DNA from: Chlorogloea sp. CCALA 695
Lineage (GTDB): Bacteria > Cyanobacteriota > Cyanobacteriia > Cyanobacteriales > Chroococcidiopsidaceae
Direction of reading: 5' to 3'
Length of the DNA stretch: 44,003 nucleotides
Assembly (NCBI RefSeq): GCF_003003885.1
Contig: NZ_PVWN01000037.1
Location: 1-44,003, forward strand
Shown in pieces: positions 1 to 7,394 of the stretch; the first letter of the stretch is position 1, and each line of letters opens with the position of its first letter. The notes below the pieces were generated by a model that saw only the letters and a list, made by a program, of their open reading frames with translations, did not search any database and was not told where the DNA came from. A program made the translations under genes and the position numbers.

Positions 1-363
1 TACCTAGATGACGGGGTCGCAGCAGCGCTGACAGATTGGTTGATTTGGCGAGGGAATGAGCCTGGAGCGCTATTTTACCCGACGCGCAAAGGCAGCAGAC
101 TTGAGGCGCGGTGAATAGACTGACCAGGCGGTGTTAGATATTTTGCAGCAACGGGGGAACGAAGCAGACCTTACATCCTTCTCACCGCATGACTTTTGGC
201 GTACATTTATCAGTAATTTACTGGACAGGGGGCAGACATTAGCACTGTGCAGAAACTAGCAGGTCACGCTAGTCCTGTGGCAACAGCGCGAGATGACAGA
301 CGGGGAGAGGCGGCTAAACGCAAGGCGGCGAATCTGTTGCATACGCCTTATGTGCGGTCATAA
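1..363 (+). pseudogene. Tyrosine recombinase (phage integrase) C-terminal remnant
   Basis: Conceptual translation across three frames gives the C-terminal half of a XerC/D-type tyrosine recombinase. One frame carries the lead-in to the catalytic domain up to a stop near 114, a second holds [15 protein letters not shown], and a third ends [20 protein letters not shown] and stops at 361-363. The frame changes at about 115-125 and about 240. Two catalytic residues also appear lost: the Arg of the HxxR box is Trp, and the nucleophilic Tyr expected in the ARYDRRG-like motif is Asp. It is therefore dead and is also cut by the window edge. It is probably an old integration marker at the left border of the island. 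Integrase identity is secure from the motif order; the specific subfamily is not. Confidence 0.85.
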
Positions 364-368
364 GAAAG

Positions 369-1613
369 TTAAGCTTGATAAAGCCGATCTAGCTTCAAGA
401 AAGTTTGCAGTAGTACGTTAGCACCTTGGCTGCATTGCTCTGGAGATGTGTACTCATCTTCGGCGTGACTAATTCCTGCCCGACTAGGGACAAAAATCAT
501 TCCCATGTCAGCAAAGCGCCCGATTTCTTGAGCATCGTGTCCCGCACGACTAGGTAAATAACTGTAGCTTAAATTGAGTTGCTGACAAACTTGAGAAATC
601 GCATCAAGAATCTTAGCTTGAGCCAAAGTAGGCAAGACGTGTAAAGCTTGATTTATAACTATTTCTGTTTTAGTCGCCTCAGCAATTTGGATTAACTGCT
701 GTTTTAGTTCGCTTAGTAAATTATCTAAATGCTTTTGAGACAAGTCGCGCAGATCGATTTTTAACTCAACTTTTGCTGGGACAATATTTACTGCATTGGG
801 TAAAACATTCAAGTATCCTACCGTTGCGACTTGTTCCCCAGGTGTTTCTACTCCTAGCTTGTTTACTGCTAACACTACCTGCGCCGCAGCTACTAAGGCA
901 TCTTTTCTCTTATTCATTGGTGTTGTACCTGCGTGGTTTGGTCGCCCGGTAATTGTGACTGTGTGGCGATACTGTCCCACAATACCAATAACAACTGCGA
1001 TCGCCTCCCCGGTATTTTCTAATATTCCCCCTTGTTCGACGTGCAACTCTACAAAGGCGGCGATTTCGCCCGGTTTGCGTTTAGCTGTGGCTATTTTTGA
1101 CCAATCTCCGCCAGCTTTTTCTAAACAAACTTCAATAGCCGTCTCATCATTGCGGCGGTAATAATTTGGATCGTTTACGGTATTACCCGCCATTGCTTTA
1201 CAGCCAATAACAGTACATTCTTCGTCAGTAAATACAATAACTTCGATAGGATGATCTAAGACAATGTTATTTTCATGCAGCACTCGCACCATTTCAATTC
1301 CTGAAAGCACTCCTAGCACTCCGTCGTAGTGTCCAGCAACAGGGACAGTATCTATATGCGATCCGGTAGCTAAAGCCCCTGCGTCTGCTATTTTTCCGGC
1401 GTAAGTACCGATAATATTAGCCGCCGCATCAATACGGACAGTCATCCCAGCATCAATCATCCAAGATTGTACAAGTTGACGAGCGAGGATATCTTCACGA
1501 GTAAAAGCTACTCTACTTACACCACCGTTTGGTAGTTTACCGATTTGGGCTAATTGGGCGATGTTGCGATTTAGGCGATCACTATTTATTAATGGAACTG
1601 ATGTAACAATCAT
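369..1613 (-). CDS. M20-family Zn amidohydrolase, probable allantoate amidohydrolase / N-carbamoyl amino acid hydrolase
   Basis: A 414-residue member of the allantoate amidohydrolase/hydantoinase-carbamoylase branch of peptidase family M20. Metal-site motifs are in order: GSHIDTV (His86), HYDG (Asp97), TDEE (130-132), ELHVEQG (His191), and SHAEDE near the C terminus. The small lid/dimerisation domain with GRPNHAGTTPM sits between them. The length is normal for the family. In a cluster with urate-to-allantoate enzymes, the natural role is hydrolysis of allantoate to ureidoglycine/ureidoglycolate, ammonia and CO2, feeding urease. N-carbamoyl amino acid or ureidoglycolate hydrolysis cannot be excluded from sequence. 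It is transcribed away from the GntR-motif pair at 2095-2133, with an ABC-ATPase relic directly upstream. Confidence 0.85.
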   Translation of the reverse strand: MIVTSVPLINSDRLNRNIAQLAQIGKLPNGGVSRVAFTREDILARQLVQSWMIDAGMTVRIDAAANIIGTYAGKIADAGALATGSHIDTVPVAGHYDGVLGVLSGIEMVRVLHENNIVLDHPIEVIVFTDEECTVIGCKAMAGNTVNDPNYYRRNDETAIEVCLEKAGGDWSKIATAKRKPGEIAAFVELHVEQGGILENTGEAIAVVIGIVGQYRHTVTITGRPNHAGTTPMNKRKDALVAAAQVVLAVNKLGVETPGEQVATVGYLNVLPNAVNIVPAKVELKIDLRDLSQKHLDNLLSELKQQLIQIAEATKTEIVINQALHVLPTLAQAKILDAISQVCQQLNLSYSYLPSRAGHDAQEIGRFADMGMIFVPSRAGISHAEDEYTSPEQCSQGANVLLQTFLKLDRLYQA

Positions 1614-1616
1614 GTT

Positions 1617-1874
1617 TTAATGCAAAATTTGGGCTAAAAACTTCTTTGTTTTTTCTGCTTTGAAACGGTTTAAAAACTCTATCGGGGTAGTGTCTTCTAC
1701 CAGTATTTCGTCAGCGAGGAATATTACGCGATTTGCTAATTCTCGCGCAAACCCTACTCCGTGAGTTACGCATATTATTCTCACTCCCGAATTAGCTAGA
1801 CCTCGCATCACGTTTAATACTTCCCGTACCATGTCTGAAGTAAGAGCGAAGGTTAATTCGTTAAATAACATCAC
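1617..1874 (-). pseudogene. Remnant of polar amino-acid ABC transporter ATPase (GlnQ-type), C-terminal end only
   Basis: The 85 residues match only the last third of a GlnQ/HisP-type ATPase: a Walker B/D-loop region, then the H-loop stretch (VTHGVGFARELANRVIF) and the typical C terminus KTKKFLAQILH. The Walker A, Q-loop and LSGGQ signature are absent. The Walker B/D-loop has decayed to LFNELTFALTSD, where families have LFDEPTSALDPE; the Mg-binding Asp has become Asn. It cannot be functional. It ends 3 bp before the amidohydrolase gene, so an ancestral transporter gene probably stood upstream of that gene and was deleted. Confidence 0.8.
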
Positions 1875-2227
1875 TTTACATAGGTAGCTGTTAATCCATT
1901 TAATAAAAGATTTCTTGAAGTTCTACATAATGCTCCTGTTATCCCAATTGCTAAACTAGAAGTAATCGCCATTAGCGATACACTCACCCTAACTATCGCC
2001 CCATTGAGAAATAAGCTTAAGTTATCCTACACAATAAAAAAAATCGAAAGTTTAACCCATACGTCTATCCAGGGGGAGAATTTTTTTGGCACTGAATACT
2101 GTATACACTAAGTAAAAAGATAATACTGTATCTTGCTATACATCAGAATCGCAGCCATTTATTAAAATTTATTATAGATAGTAAATTAACAACTTTTTCG
2201 TTACAATGAATACAGAAATAAAAACAA
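1875..2227. other. Intergenic region with divergent control signals
   Basis: This 353-bp stretch lies between the minus-strand ATPase relic/amidohydrolase and the plus-strand glutamine riboswitch. It contains two GntR-type motifs (2095-2133) and a possible -10 (TACAAT, 2202-2207) about 20 bp before the riboswitch. A plus-strand frame is open for about 70 codons from a stop at 1882 to a stop near 2110, but it has no start codon or ribosome site and I do not recognise it. It may be a gene fragment. Confidence 0.5.
2095..2133. promoter_or_regulatory. Pair of putative GntR-family operator motifs
   Basis: AATACTGTATACA (2095-2107) is followed 27 bp later by AATACTGTATCT (2122-2133). The core TGTATACA is a perfect palindrome. 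The same motif occurs in the gntR-potA intergenic region (8622-8632) and, inverted, between the Rieske and OHCU decarboxylase genes (18245-18257). Position suggests control of the amidohydrolase on the minus strand and/or the riboswitch gene on the plus strand. Confidence 0.55.
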
Positions 2228-2284
2228 GCGTTCATCTCTTGGTAAAAGAGACGGAAGTAAGATCGGACTGAAGGAACGCGCCTC
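2228..2284 (+). ncRNA. Glutamine riboswitch (glnA RNA motif) #1
   Basis: The sequence fits the glnA-motif glutamine aptamer. P1 is GCGTTC (2228-2233) with GAACGC (2274-2279). P2 is TCTCTT (2235-2240) with AAGAGA (2246-2251). The conserved ACGGAAGTAAG core (2251-2261) is followed by CTGAAGGAACGC. P3 is short (AG/CT around 2260-2269). Downstream, CGCCTC (2279-2284) is exactly complementary to GAGGCG (2305-2310), which overlaps the ribosome site AGGAGG of the next gene. Because 2279 belongs to both helices, glutamine-stabilised P1 should compete with the anti-Shine-Dalgarno hairpin, predicting an ON switch at high glutamine. Motif identity is from memory of the family consensus; the switch mechanism is inference. 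Confidence 0.85.
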
Positions 2285-2316
2285 AAAAAATGATCACGCT
2301 TCAGGAGGCGGAATTA

Positions 2317-2634
2317 ATGAATTACAAAGACCTAAAACTAATTAATAGTAGAGAACTAGAAGCAAACCGTATAAACCGCGAGTCATGGTTAAGTAGAGTT
2401 TGGCAAAAAATAGTTGCAGCTATGACCGAACAAAATATCCAAGGTCTTCGAGTATGGAGAGAAACCGACTGCAGAGGTCGTACTTGGTGGAAAGCAAACA
2501 ATCCGGCAACCAATGAAATAATTACTTTTGATTCGGAAGCAGAAGTAAGAATTTGGATTGAGGAGTCTTACTATCGCCCAGCCGTAACAATAGGAAATTT
2601 TAAGCCTTATACTTGGCAACAGATCGAAAGATAA
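2317..2634 (+). CDS. Small protein of unknown function under glutamine riboswitch control
   Basis: I chose ATG 2317 because a full AGGAGG ribosome site (2303-2308) lies 8 bp before it; an in-frame ATG at 2290 would sit only 10 nt after P1 with no site. This gives 105 residues. The protein is Trp/Arg-rich (SWLSRVWQKIVAAMTEQN; RVWRETDCRGRTWWKANNP; EAEVRIWIEESYY), with no signal peptide or membrane segment. It does not resemble the short basic glutamine synthetase inactivating factors IF7/IF17 as I know them, although gifB is the best-known target of this riboswitch. The expected role is a response to nitrogen sufficiency, for example inhibiting an enzyme or transporter. Function is unknown. Confidence 0.8.
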   Translation: MNYKDLKLINSRELEANRINRESWLSRVWQKIVAAMTEQNIQGLRVWRETDCRGRTWWKANNPATNEIITFDSEAEVRIWIEESYYRPAVTIGNFKPYTWQQIER

Positions 2635-2650
2635 ACAATTAAGTTGGCAC

Positions 2651-2678
2651 GTCTGTCTCACCTTGAGGTAGGACAGAC
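2651..2678. terminator. Bidirectional hairpin terminator between convergent genes
   Basis: GTCTGTC at 2651-2657 pairs with GACAGAC at 2672-2678. The helix continues inside through ACCT/AGGT to a 2-nt loop, with one wobble and one mismatch. It lies between the stop of the riboswitch gene (2634) and the stop of the permease gene (2687), which converge. The flanks are only moderately T-rich, so efficiency is uncertain. Confidence 0.6.
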
Positions 2679-2686
2679 ACAAGTTT

Positions 2687-3505
2687 CTATTGTGACTGAC
2701 GACGGGAAATTAATCTAATTCCCACGAGTGCGACTCCGATCAAGACAAAAGAAAACACTGTAGTTAACGTCCCCAAAGCATAAAGAGCGGGAGATGTGAC
2801 ATTAGTTGTCATCCCGAAGATTTCTAGGGGTAAGGTATTTTTTTCTCCAGAAATTAACGAAGTACGGGTAAATTCATCGTAGGAAAGCGTAAAGCCTAGC
2901 AACCCGACACCAATTACACTAGAGGCGATTAAAGGGAAGACAATTTGCCAAAACGTTGTCATTTCACTTGCTCCCAAATCACGGGCCGCTTCTTCGTAAG
3001 CTGGATTAAAACGCCCAAAGATTCCCAGCATAATTAGGAAAGCAAAGGGTAAAGTCCAAGTCAAATGTCCCGCCAGCGCCGACGAAAACCATTGATTGTC
3101 TAACCCCACTAAGCTAAACACAATTCCAATGCCTAGAGATACTAAAATACTCGGCACAATTAGGCTAGAAATTGTCAGGTAAAAAACGGCATTAGAACCA
3201 AAAAAGCGTCGCCGGAAAGCTAACCCCGCCATCACGCTAAATACAACAGTAAACACTGTTACCAGCAAACCTAAGCTGAAAGAACGTCCAAAAGCATCGA
3301 CAAAATTTCCCACACGCTGCGGTCCAAATACTGCATTTAGCCAATGAAAACTAAACCCGCGCATGGGAAAAGTTAATTGTCCTTCGGGGCCTTGAAGGGA
3401 AAGGATAAAAATAGCGAACATTGGCCCGTATAAAAATAAAACAAATAGCCCAAAAAATGCTGTTAGTAGATGAGCAGAAAGAGATTTTTTTGTACCCTGT
3501 GTCAT
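2687..3505 (-). CDS. ABC transporter permease, PotC-type (polyamine/ureide importer)
   Basis: A 272-residue inner-membrane permease of the binding-protein-dependent transport family. It has about six hydrophobic segments and the EAA cytoplasmic loop (YEEAARDLGASEMTTFWQIVFP) that contacts the ATPase. PotC-type features include the N-terminal LFLYGPMFAIFILS helix. ATG 3505 follows AAGGAGC closely and lies 2 bp after the upstream permease stop, so the two are cotranscribed and probably coupled. It is the last gene of the operon potA-type, binding protein, OprB, PotB-type, PotC-type. The polyamine-type family also carries other small N compounds; in this cluster a ureide such as allantoin or allantoate is the likely substrate. 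That is inference. Confidence 0.88.
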   Translation of the reverse strand: MTQGTKKSLSAHLLTAFFGLFVLFLYGPMFAIFILSLQGPEGQLTFPMRGFSFHWLNAVFGPQRVGNFVDAFGRSFSLGLLVTVFTVVFSVMAGLAFRRRFFGSNAVFYLTISSLIVPSILVSLGIGIVFSLVGLDNQWFSSALAGHLTWTLPFAFLIMLGIFGRFNPAYEEAARDLGASEMTTFWQIVFPLIASSVIGVGLLGFTLSYDEFTRTSLISGEKNTLPLEIFGMTTNVTSPALYALGTLTTVFSFVLIGVALVGIRLISRRQSQ

Positions 3506-3507
3506 GT

Positions 3508-4365
3508 CTAAAGCTCCTTACGAATATCAACAGTACGCAAAATTCCAAACACAATTAGCAGCGTAATAATTAGCAGCACAATGGCATTAGCCGCTGCTAA
3601 TGGATACTGCAAGCTGTCTATTTGATTTTTAATCAAATATCCTACCGAGGAAGATTTACCACCACTCATAATCCGCATAGTGGCAAATTCTCCCATTACA
3701 AGAGTGATGATAAAGATAGAACCGATCGCAATTCCTGGCGCTGATAAAGGTAAAATTATTTGCTGTTGAATCTGAAAAGGGGACGCGCCTAAGTCTTCTG
3801 CTGCTGTGATAAGTGATCGCTCGATTCGCATCATACTATTAAATATTGGCGCAACCATAAACAAAGCATAAAGATGTACCATCGCTAAAATTACTGAAAA
3901 ATCCGAGTATAGCAACGCTTCAATTGGTTGATTGATTAGCCTTAATCCCATCAAACCTTGATTGATCAATCCCTCGCGTCCTAAAAAAGGAATCCAAGAA
4001 ATCATCCGAATTACATTAGAAGTCAAAAAAGGAACGGTACAAATTAGAAACAAAATAGTTTGCCATTGCGAACTTTTGACCTGGAAAGCTAGAAAGTAAG
4101 CTACCGGATAACCAATAGCCAAGCAGAGCAACCAAACGATCGCCGCAAACTTGAAGGTATTGAGATAAGTTGCCAGGTAGACTTTAGATGTAAAAATGCC
4201 CAAATAGTTATTCAGGGTGAAGCCGGGGGTCATCGAAAAGCCGTTAAAGTTCCAAAAACTGACAATAGAGATCGCAATTATCGGCAAAATCAAAAACAGT
4301 AAAAAAACTAGCGTCTGGGGAGCAACCAGTAAGTAAGGCTTTAAAGCGTTAGAAGTTTTCAGCAT
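3508..4365 (-). CDS. ABC transporter permease, PotB-type
   Basis: A 285-residue inner-membrane permease partnering the PotC-type protein. The first helix (PQTLVFLLFLILPIIAIS) is followed by a periplasmic loop and a core of five further hydrophobic segments. The EAA loop is AAEDLGASPFQIQQQIILPLS. The length and helix layout are typical of PotB/PotH. The start ATG 4365 has only a weak ribosome site, suggesting translation partly coupled to upstream genes in the polycistronic message. It stands immediately downstream of the OprB gene, so outer-membrane and inner-membrane components are made together. Confidence 0.88.
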   Translation of the reverse strand: MLKTSNALKPYLLVAPQTLVFLLFLILPIIAISIVSFWNFNGFSMTPGFTLNNYLGIFTSKVYLATYLNTFKFAAIVWLLCLAIGYPVAYFLAFQVKSSQWQTILFLICTVPFLTSNVIRMISWIPFLGREGLINQGLMGLRLINQPIEALLYSDFSVILAMVHLYALFMVAPIFNSMMRIERSLITAAEDLGASPFQIQQQIILPLSAPGIAIGSIFIITLVMGEFATMRIMSGGKSSSVGYLIKNQIDSLQYPLAAANAIVLLIITLLIVFGILRTVDIRKEL

Positions 4366-4391
4366 GGGTTTAAATCAAGTGATAGGTTTGG

Positions 4392-6035
4392 TTAAAAATT
4401 GAAATTTGTTCGCAGCACTCCTACATAAATTGTGTTGTTGTCATCGTTATGGTCGGGATTGGTAATCACAATTAGACCGGGCGTAATGCCGATATTTTCT
4501 GTAATTTGATACTTGTAAAACGCATCAACCATAATTGAAGTATCCCGATCCTCAAATACTGCAACGTCATTATTCGTAACTTTTGAAGGCATACCGACAA
4601 CAAGTCCTCCTAAATTGCCTTTTTTGCCCAAATCAGGGAAAGCTAAAGCTACTGCCCAAGATTGAATGTTTGCATCCGAACCGTCGCTCGGTCCGCCTTG
4701 CGCCGCCGTATCAGCAAAATAATACCAACCACTCAAGATAAACTTAGGACTAAAACGATACTCTGCTTCAACGCCATAACCATTGGTAGAACTAGCATTG
4801 AGACCAAAAGGAAAAGCTGAATTTTCGCTACCAAAAAAGCCCCCTGGGGGAGCATTCCCGCTACCGTCATCGTAGGCGCGCAGATAAGTAAGTGCGATCG
4901 CAAACTGATCGCTAGGTCGAACCGTAATTTGCCCCAACGCCCCGTAAGGACCGCCAAATAAGCCTGTATCGGGATTACTAGCGGTGGGATTTCCGGCTAA
5001 ATAACCGCCGCCAATATTGATAGAGTCAGTAATGTTGTAATTAAATCCCGCTCCCGTCACGCCGCTAGGAAAGTAAATGGGGCTTCGCAAAGCAAAACCA
5101 GATAGTACCGTATCGTAGTCGCCATCAAGGGGATGCAAAGTAGGCACAAACAAATCTAAAAATCCAAAAGCTTCTAAAAATACCGTTGCTTTATCGCCAA
5201 TCGGAAAGCGATATTCTAATTGGTTAATAGAAAACGCATTATTGCTATCTGCTGTAAAAGCCAGTCTAGACATGGCTGTACCCGTCGCCCTTCCCAGGGC
5301 GGGTATATTGCCTGCTTGCAACCTAGTAATCAGGCGGTCTTTGCCTGTAAAGCTAGTATCCAAAATTAACCGTACCCGCGCCGAGGCAAATATATTGTTA
5401 TCTACAGGTTCTCGCGCTGGTTGCGTGCTACCGCCTCCAGGCGTACCAAATTCACCGGGAGTAGGGGGGAGAACTCCCGCTCCAGAAGTAACAGCCTTGT
5501 CATCGCCAAAGGCTCCGGCGATCGCAAAAACAGCATGACCAATCAGTTTAGTTGTGGTAGAAAACTGATTTGCTTCCAATTCTGCTGTTTGGACTTCTAA
5601 ACTATCAACCCGCCCTCTAATTACAGCTAATTCGGTTGCAAAGTCTGCTTGGAGTTTTTGCAAGGTAGCCAAATCTGCTTTTGTAACTAGGTTAGAAGTT
5701 CCGCTACTAATTAATTCATTTACCCTGTCTAAACAAGCGTTCATCCCCGCCGCAAATTCGTAACGAGTTAAAGCGCGGTTTCCTCTAAAAGTGCCATCGG
5801 GATAACCTGCAATACAGCCATAGCGCTCGACTAAAGATTGTAATGCTTGAAATGCCCAATCGGTCGGCTGAACGTCAGATAGCTGAGAGACAGAAGTTAC
5901 TTGTGCTTGTAAGGTATAGGGATCTACTTGCTCTGTAAGTGGAGATTCGTTCGCACTGGTAACTTGCATAAAGATTCCTAGAGAACCAAAAACAGCACAA
6001 CTTTGTCCTAGACAATGCCTAAGAAAATTTAACAT
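4392..6035 (-). CDS. SLH-domain OprB-family outer-membrane porin (1 of 3)
   Basis: The gene starts at ATG 6035, preceded by GAGGGAG at suitable spacing; a GTG four codons earlier is less likely. About 547 residues: an N-terminal export signal, an SLH domain (SQLSDVQPTDWAFQALQSLV, then RYGCIAGYPDGTFRGNRALT) that binds peptidoglycan-linked polymer, a coiled coil with VDSLEVQTAELEANQFSTTT, then the OprB beta-barrel ending in NFNF, a typical outer-membrane assembly signal. It is inserted in the ABC importer operon between binding protein and permeases. It probably provides outer-membrane passage for the same substrate. Members are often annotated as iron-uptake or carbohydrate porins, but that is not supported by this context. 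Confidence 0.9.
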   Translation of the reverse strand: MLNFLRHCLGQSCAVFGSLGIFMQVTSANESPLTEQVDPYTLQAQVTSVSQLSDVQPTDWAFQALQSLVERYGCIAGYPDGTFRGNRALTRYEFAAGMNACLDRVNELISSGTSNLVTKADLATLQKLQADFATELAVIRGRVDSLEVQTAELEANQFSTTTKLIGHAVFAIAGAFGDDKAVTSGAGVLPPTPGEFGTPGGGSTQPAREPVDNNIFASARVRLILDTSFTGKDRLITRLQAGNIPALGRATGTAMSRLAFTADSNNAFSINQLEYRFPIGDKATVFLEAFGFLDLFVPTLHPLDGDYDTVLSGFALRSPIYFPSGVTGAGFNYNITDSINIGGGYLAGNPTASNPDTGLFGGPYGALGQITVRPSDQFAIALTYLRAYDDGSGNAPPGGFFGSENSAFPFGLNASSTNGYGVEAEYRFSPKFILSGWYYFADTAAQGGPSDGSDANIQSWAVALAFPDLGKKGNLGGLVVGMPSKVTNNDVAVFEDRDTSIMVDAFYKYQITENIGITPGLIVITNPDHNDDNNTIYVGVLRTNFNF

Positions 6036-6100
6036 TTGCTCCCTCACACCAGTTAATAAATCTTTTGTAGAGAAGTAGCACTGCTACGTTTCTACATCTT

Positions 6101-7387
6101 CTACGCGACGATAAATTCTGTCCATTTGTAAACGAGGTAAACTTGCTGCTGCATAAATGAGTTCCAGCAAACTACGTTCCCCATGCGTTCGGTGAAAGAA
6201 CCACCATCACGCAAAGCGCCTTTAGACTCAATTTTTTTGCCAAAAGGATCGATCATATCTATAGCTGCGGGTTTCCCTTCGTACCAAAAATCCCACTCCT
6301 CCGGCTTCATAAACTTTCGAGCATTTTCGGGCGCTGCGCTGTAATAACCTTGTTTACTCAAAAACCCACCAACCCAGCCATCTAGCATCCAGTTGAGATA
6401 TTCATAGGCGGCATCTAGTTGAATCCCTGAGAGATTTTTAGACAAGCCCAAACCCCCGCCCCAGCCTCGATAGCCTTCTTTTAAAGGAGCATAAACACAG
6501 GGAATCCCCCTAGATTTTACGGCGGTAACTGCTGGCGACCACATTGATTGCAACACTACTTCTCCGGAAGACATGAGATTAACCGATTCATCAAAGGTTT
6601 TCCAAAAAGCCCGAAACTGTCCCGCTTGCTTTTGCTCAATCAAAAGATCCGTTACTTTATCGAGTTCCTCTTTGGTCATGTTGCCTTTGTCGCCAAACTG
6701 CATCAGCCCCAATGACTCCATAATCATCGCCGCATCCATAATCCCAATCGAGGGAATATCTAAGAGAGAAGTTTTGCCCTTAAATTTAGGGTCAAATAAA
6801 TCTGCCCAAGACTCAATTTTTGTATCGACTAAATCGGGACGATAGCCCAAGGTGTCAGCGTTGTACTGAAAGGGGATCATTGTCGCCCAGTCGGTCGGCG
6901 CGGTAGCAAGTTCGGTTGAATCTTTATCTTTAAGAAACACTACTTTACGGGGGGCTGTCCCTTGAGAAGTATTTACTTTTGCACCGGGGTACAATTCACC
7001 GGTTGTAAAAATCGGCGTTATTTTGTCAAACTCTTTAATTTTTCTGATATCAATGGCTTGCAGGTTTCCAGAGGGAACAACTAGGGGCAAGCTAAAATAT
7101 TCACCATCGAAAATATCGTACTGTTTGGGCTGAGTAATTGCAATTTGGATATTCTCGGCGGTACTCAAAGCACGCATATTAATTTTAAAACCCAAATCTT
7201 TCTCCGCCTGAACGCGGATATCGTTAATTTGGGCTGCACCGGAACCAATCAAGCGTAAGGTTACATCTTTAATCTTGTTGGTAATTATGGTTGGCCCTCT
7301 TCGGGGTTGGCAACTAGCCGCCGTCAGCATAGTTCCCCCCGCCGCCAATCCGTAGGTGATCGCTTTACGCCGACTAATTTTAGTCAT
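6101..7387 (-). CDS. ABC transporter periplasmic substrate-binding protein (PotD-like)
   Basis: 428 residues with a Tat-like signal (ISRRKAITYGLAAGG) followed by a possible lipobox ending in ASC near residue 26, so it may be a lipoprotein. The rest is an extracellular solute-binding protein of the spermidine/putrescine class, with segments such as PFQYNADTLGYRPDL, ESWADLFDPKFKGKTSLLD and EAVLQ-like SGEVVLQSMWSPAVTA typical of PotD relatives. It lies 8 bp after the ATPase gene and before the OprB gene. Substrate cannot be read off; context favours a purine breakdown product. The start ATG 7387 places the twin-arginine region at residues 5-7. Confidence 0.87.
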   Translation of the reverse strand: MTKISRRKAITYGLAAGGTMLTAASCQPRRGPTIITNKIKDVTLRLIGSGAAQINDIRVQAEKDLGFKINMRALSTAENIQIAITQPKQYDIFDGEYFSLPLVVPSGNLQAIDIRKIKEFDKITPIFTTGELYPGAKVNTSQGTAPRKVVFLKDKDSTELATAPTDWATMIPFQYNADTLGYRPDLVDTKIESWADLFDPKFKGKTSLLDIPSIGIMDAAMIMESLGLMQFGDKGNMTKEELDKVTDLLIEQKQAGQFRAFWKTFDESVNLMSSGEVVLQSMWSPAVTAVKSRGIPCVYAPLKEGYRGWGGGLGLSKNLSGIQLDAAYEYLNWMLDGWVGGFLSKQGYYSAAPENARKFMKPEEWDFWYEGKPAAIDMIDPFGKKIESKGALRDGGSFTERMGNVVCWNSFMQQQVYLVYKWTEFIVA

Positions 7388-7394
7388 AGTGTTA

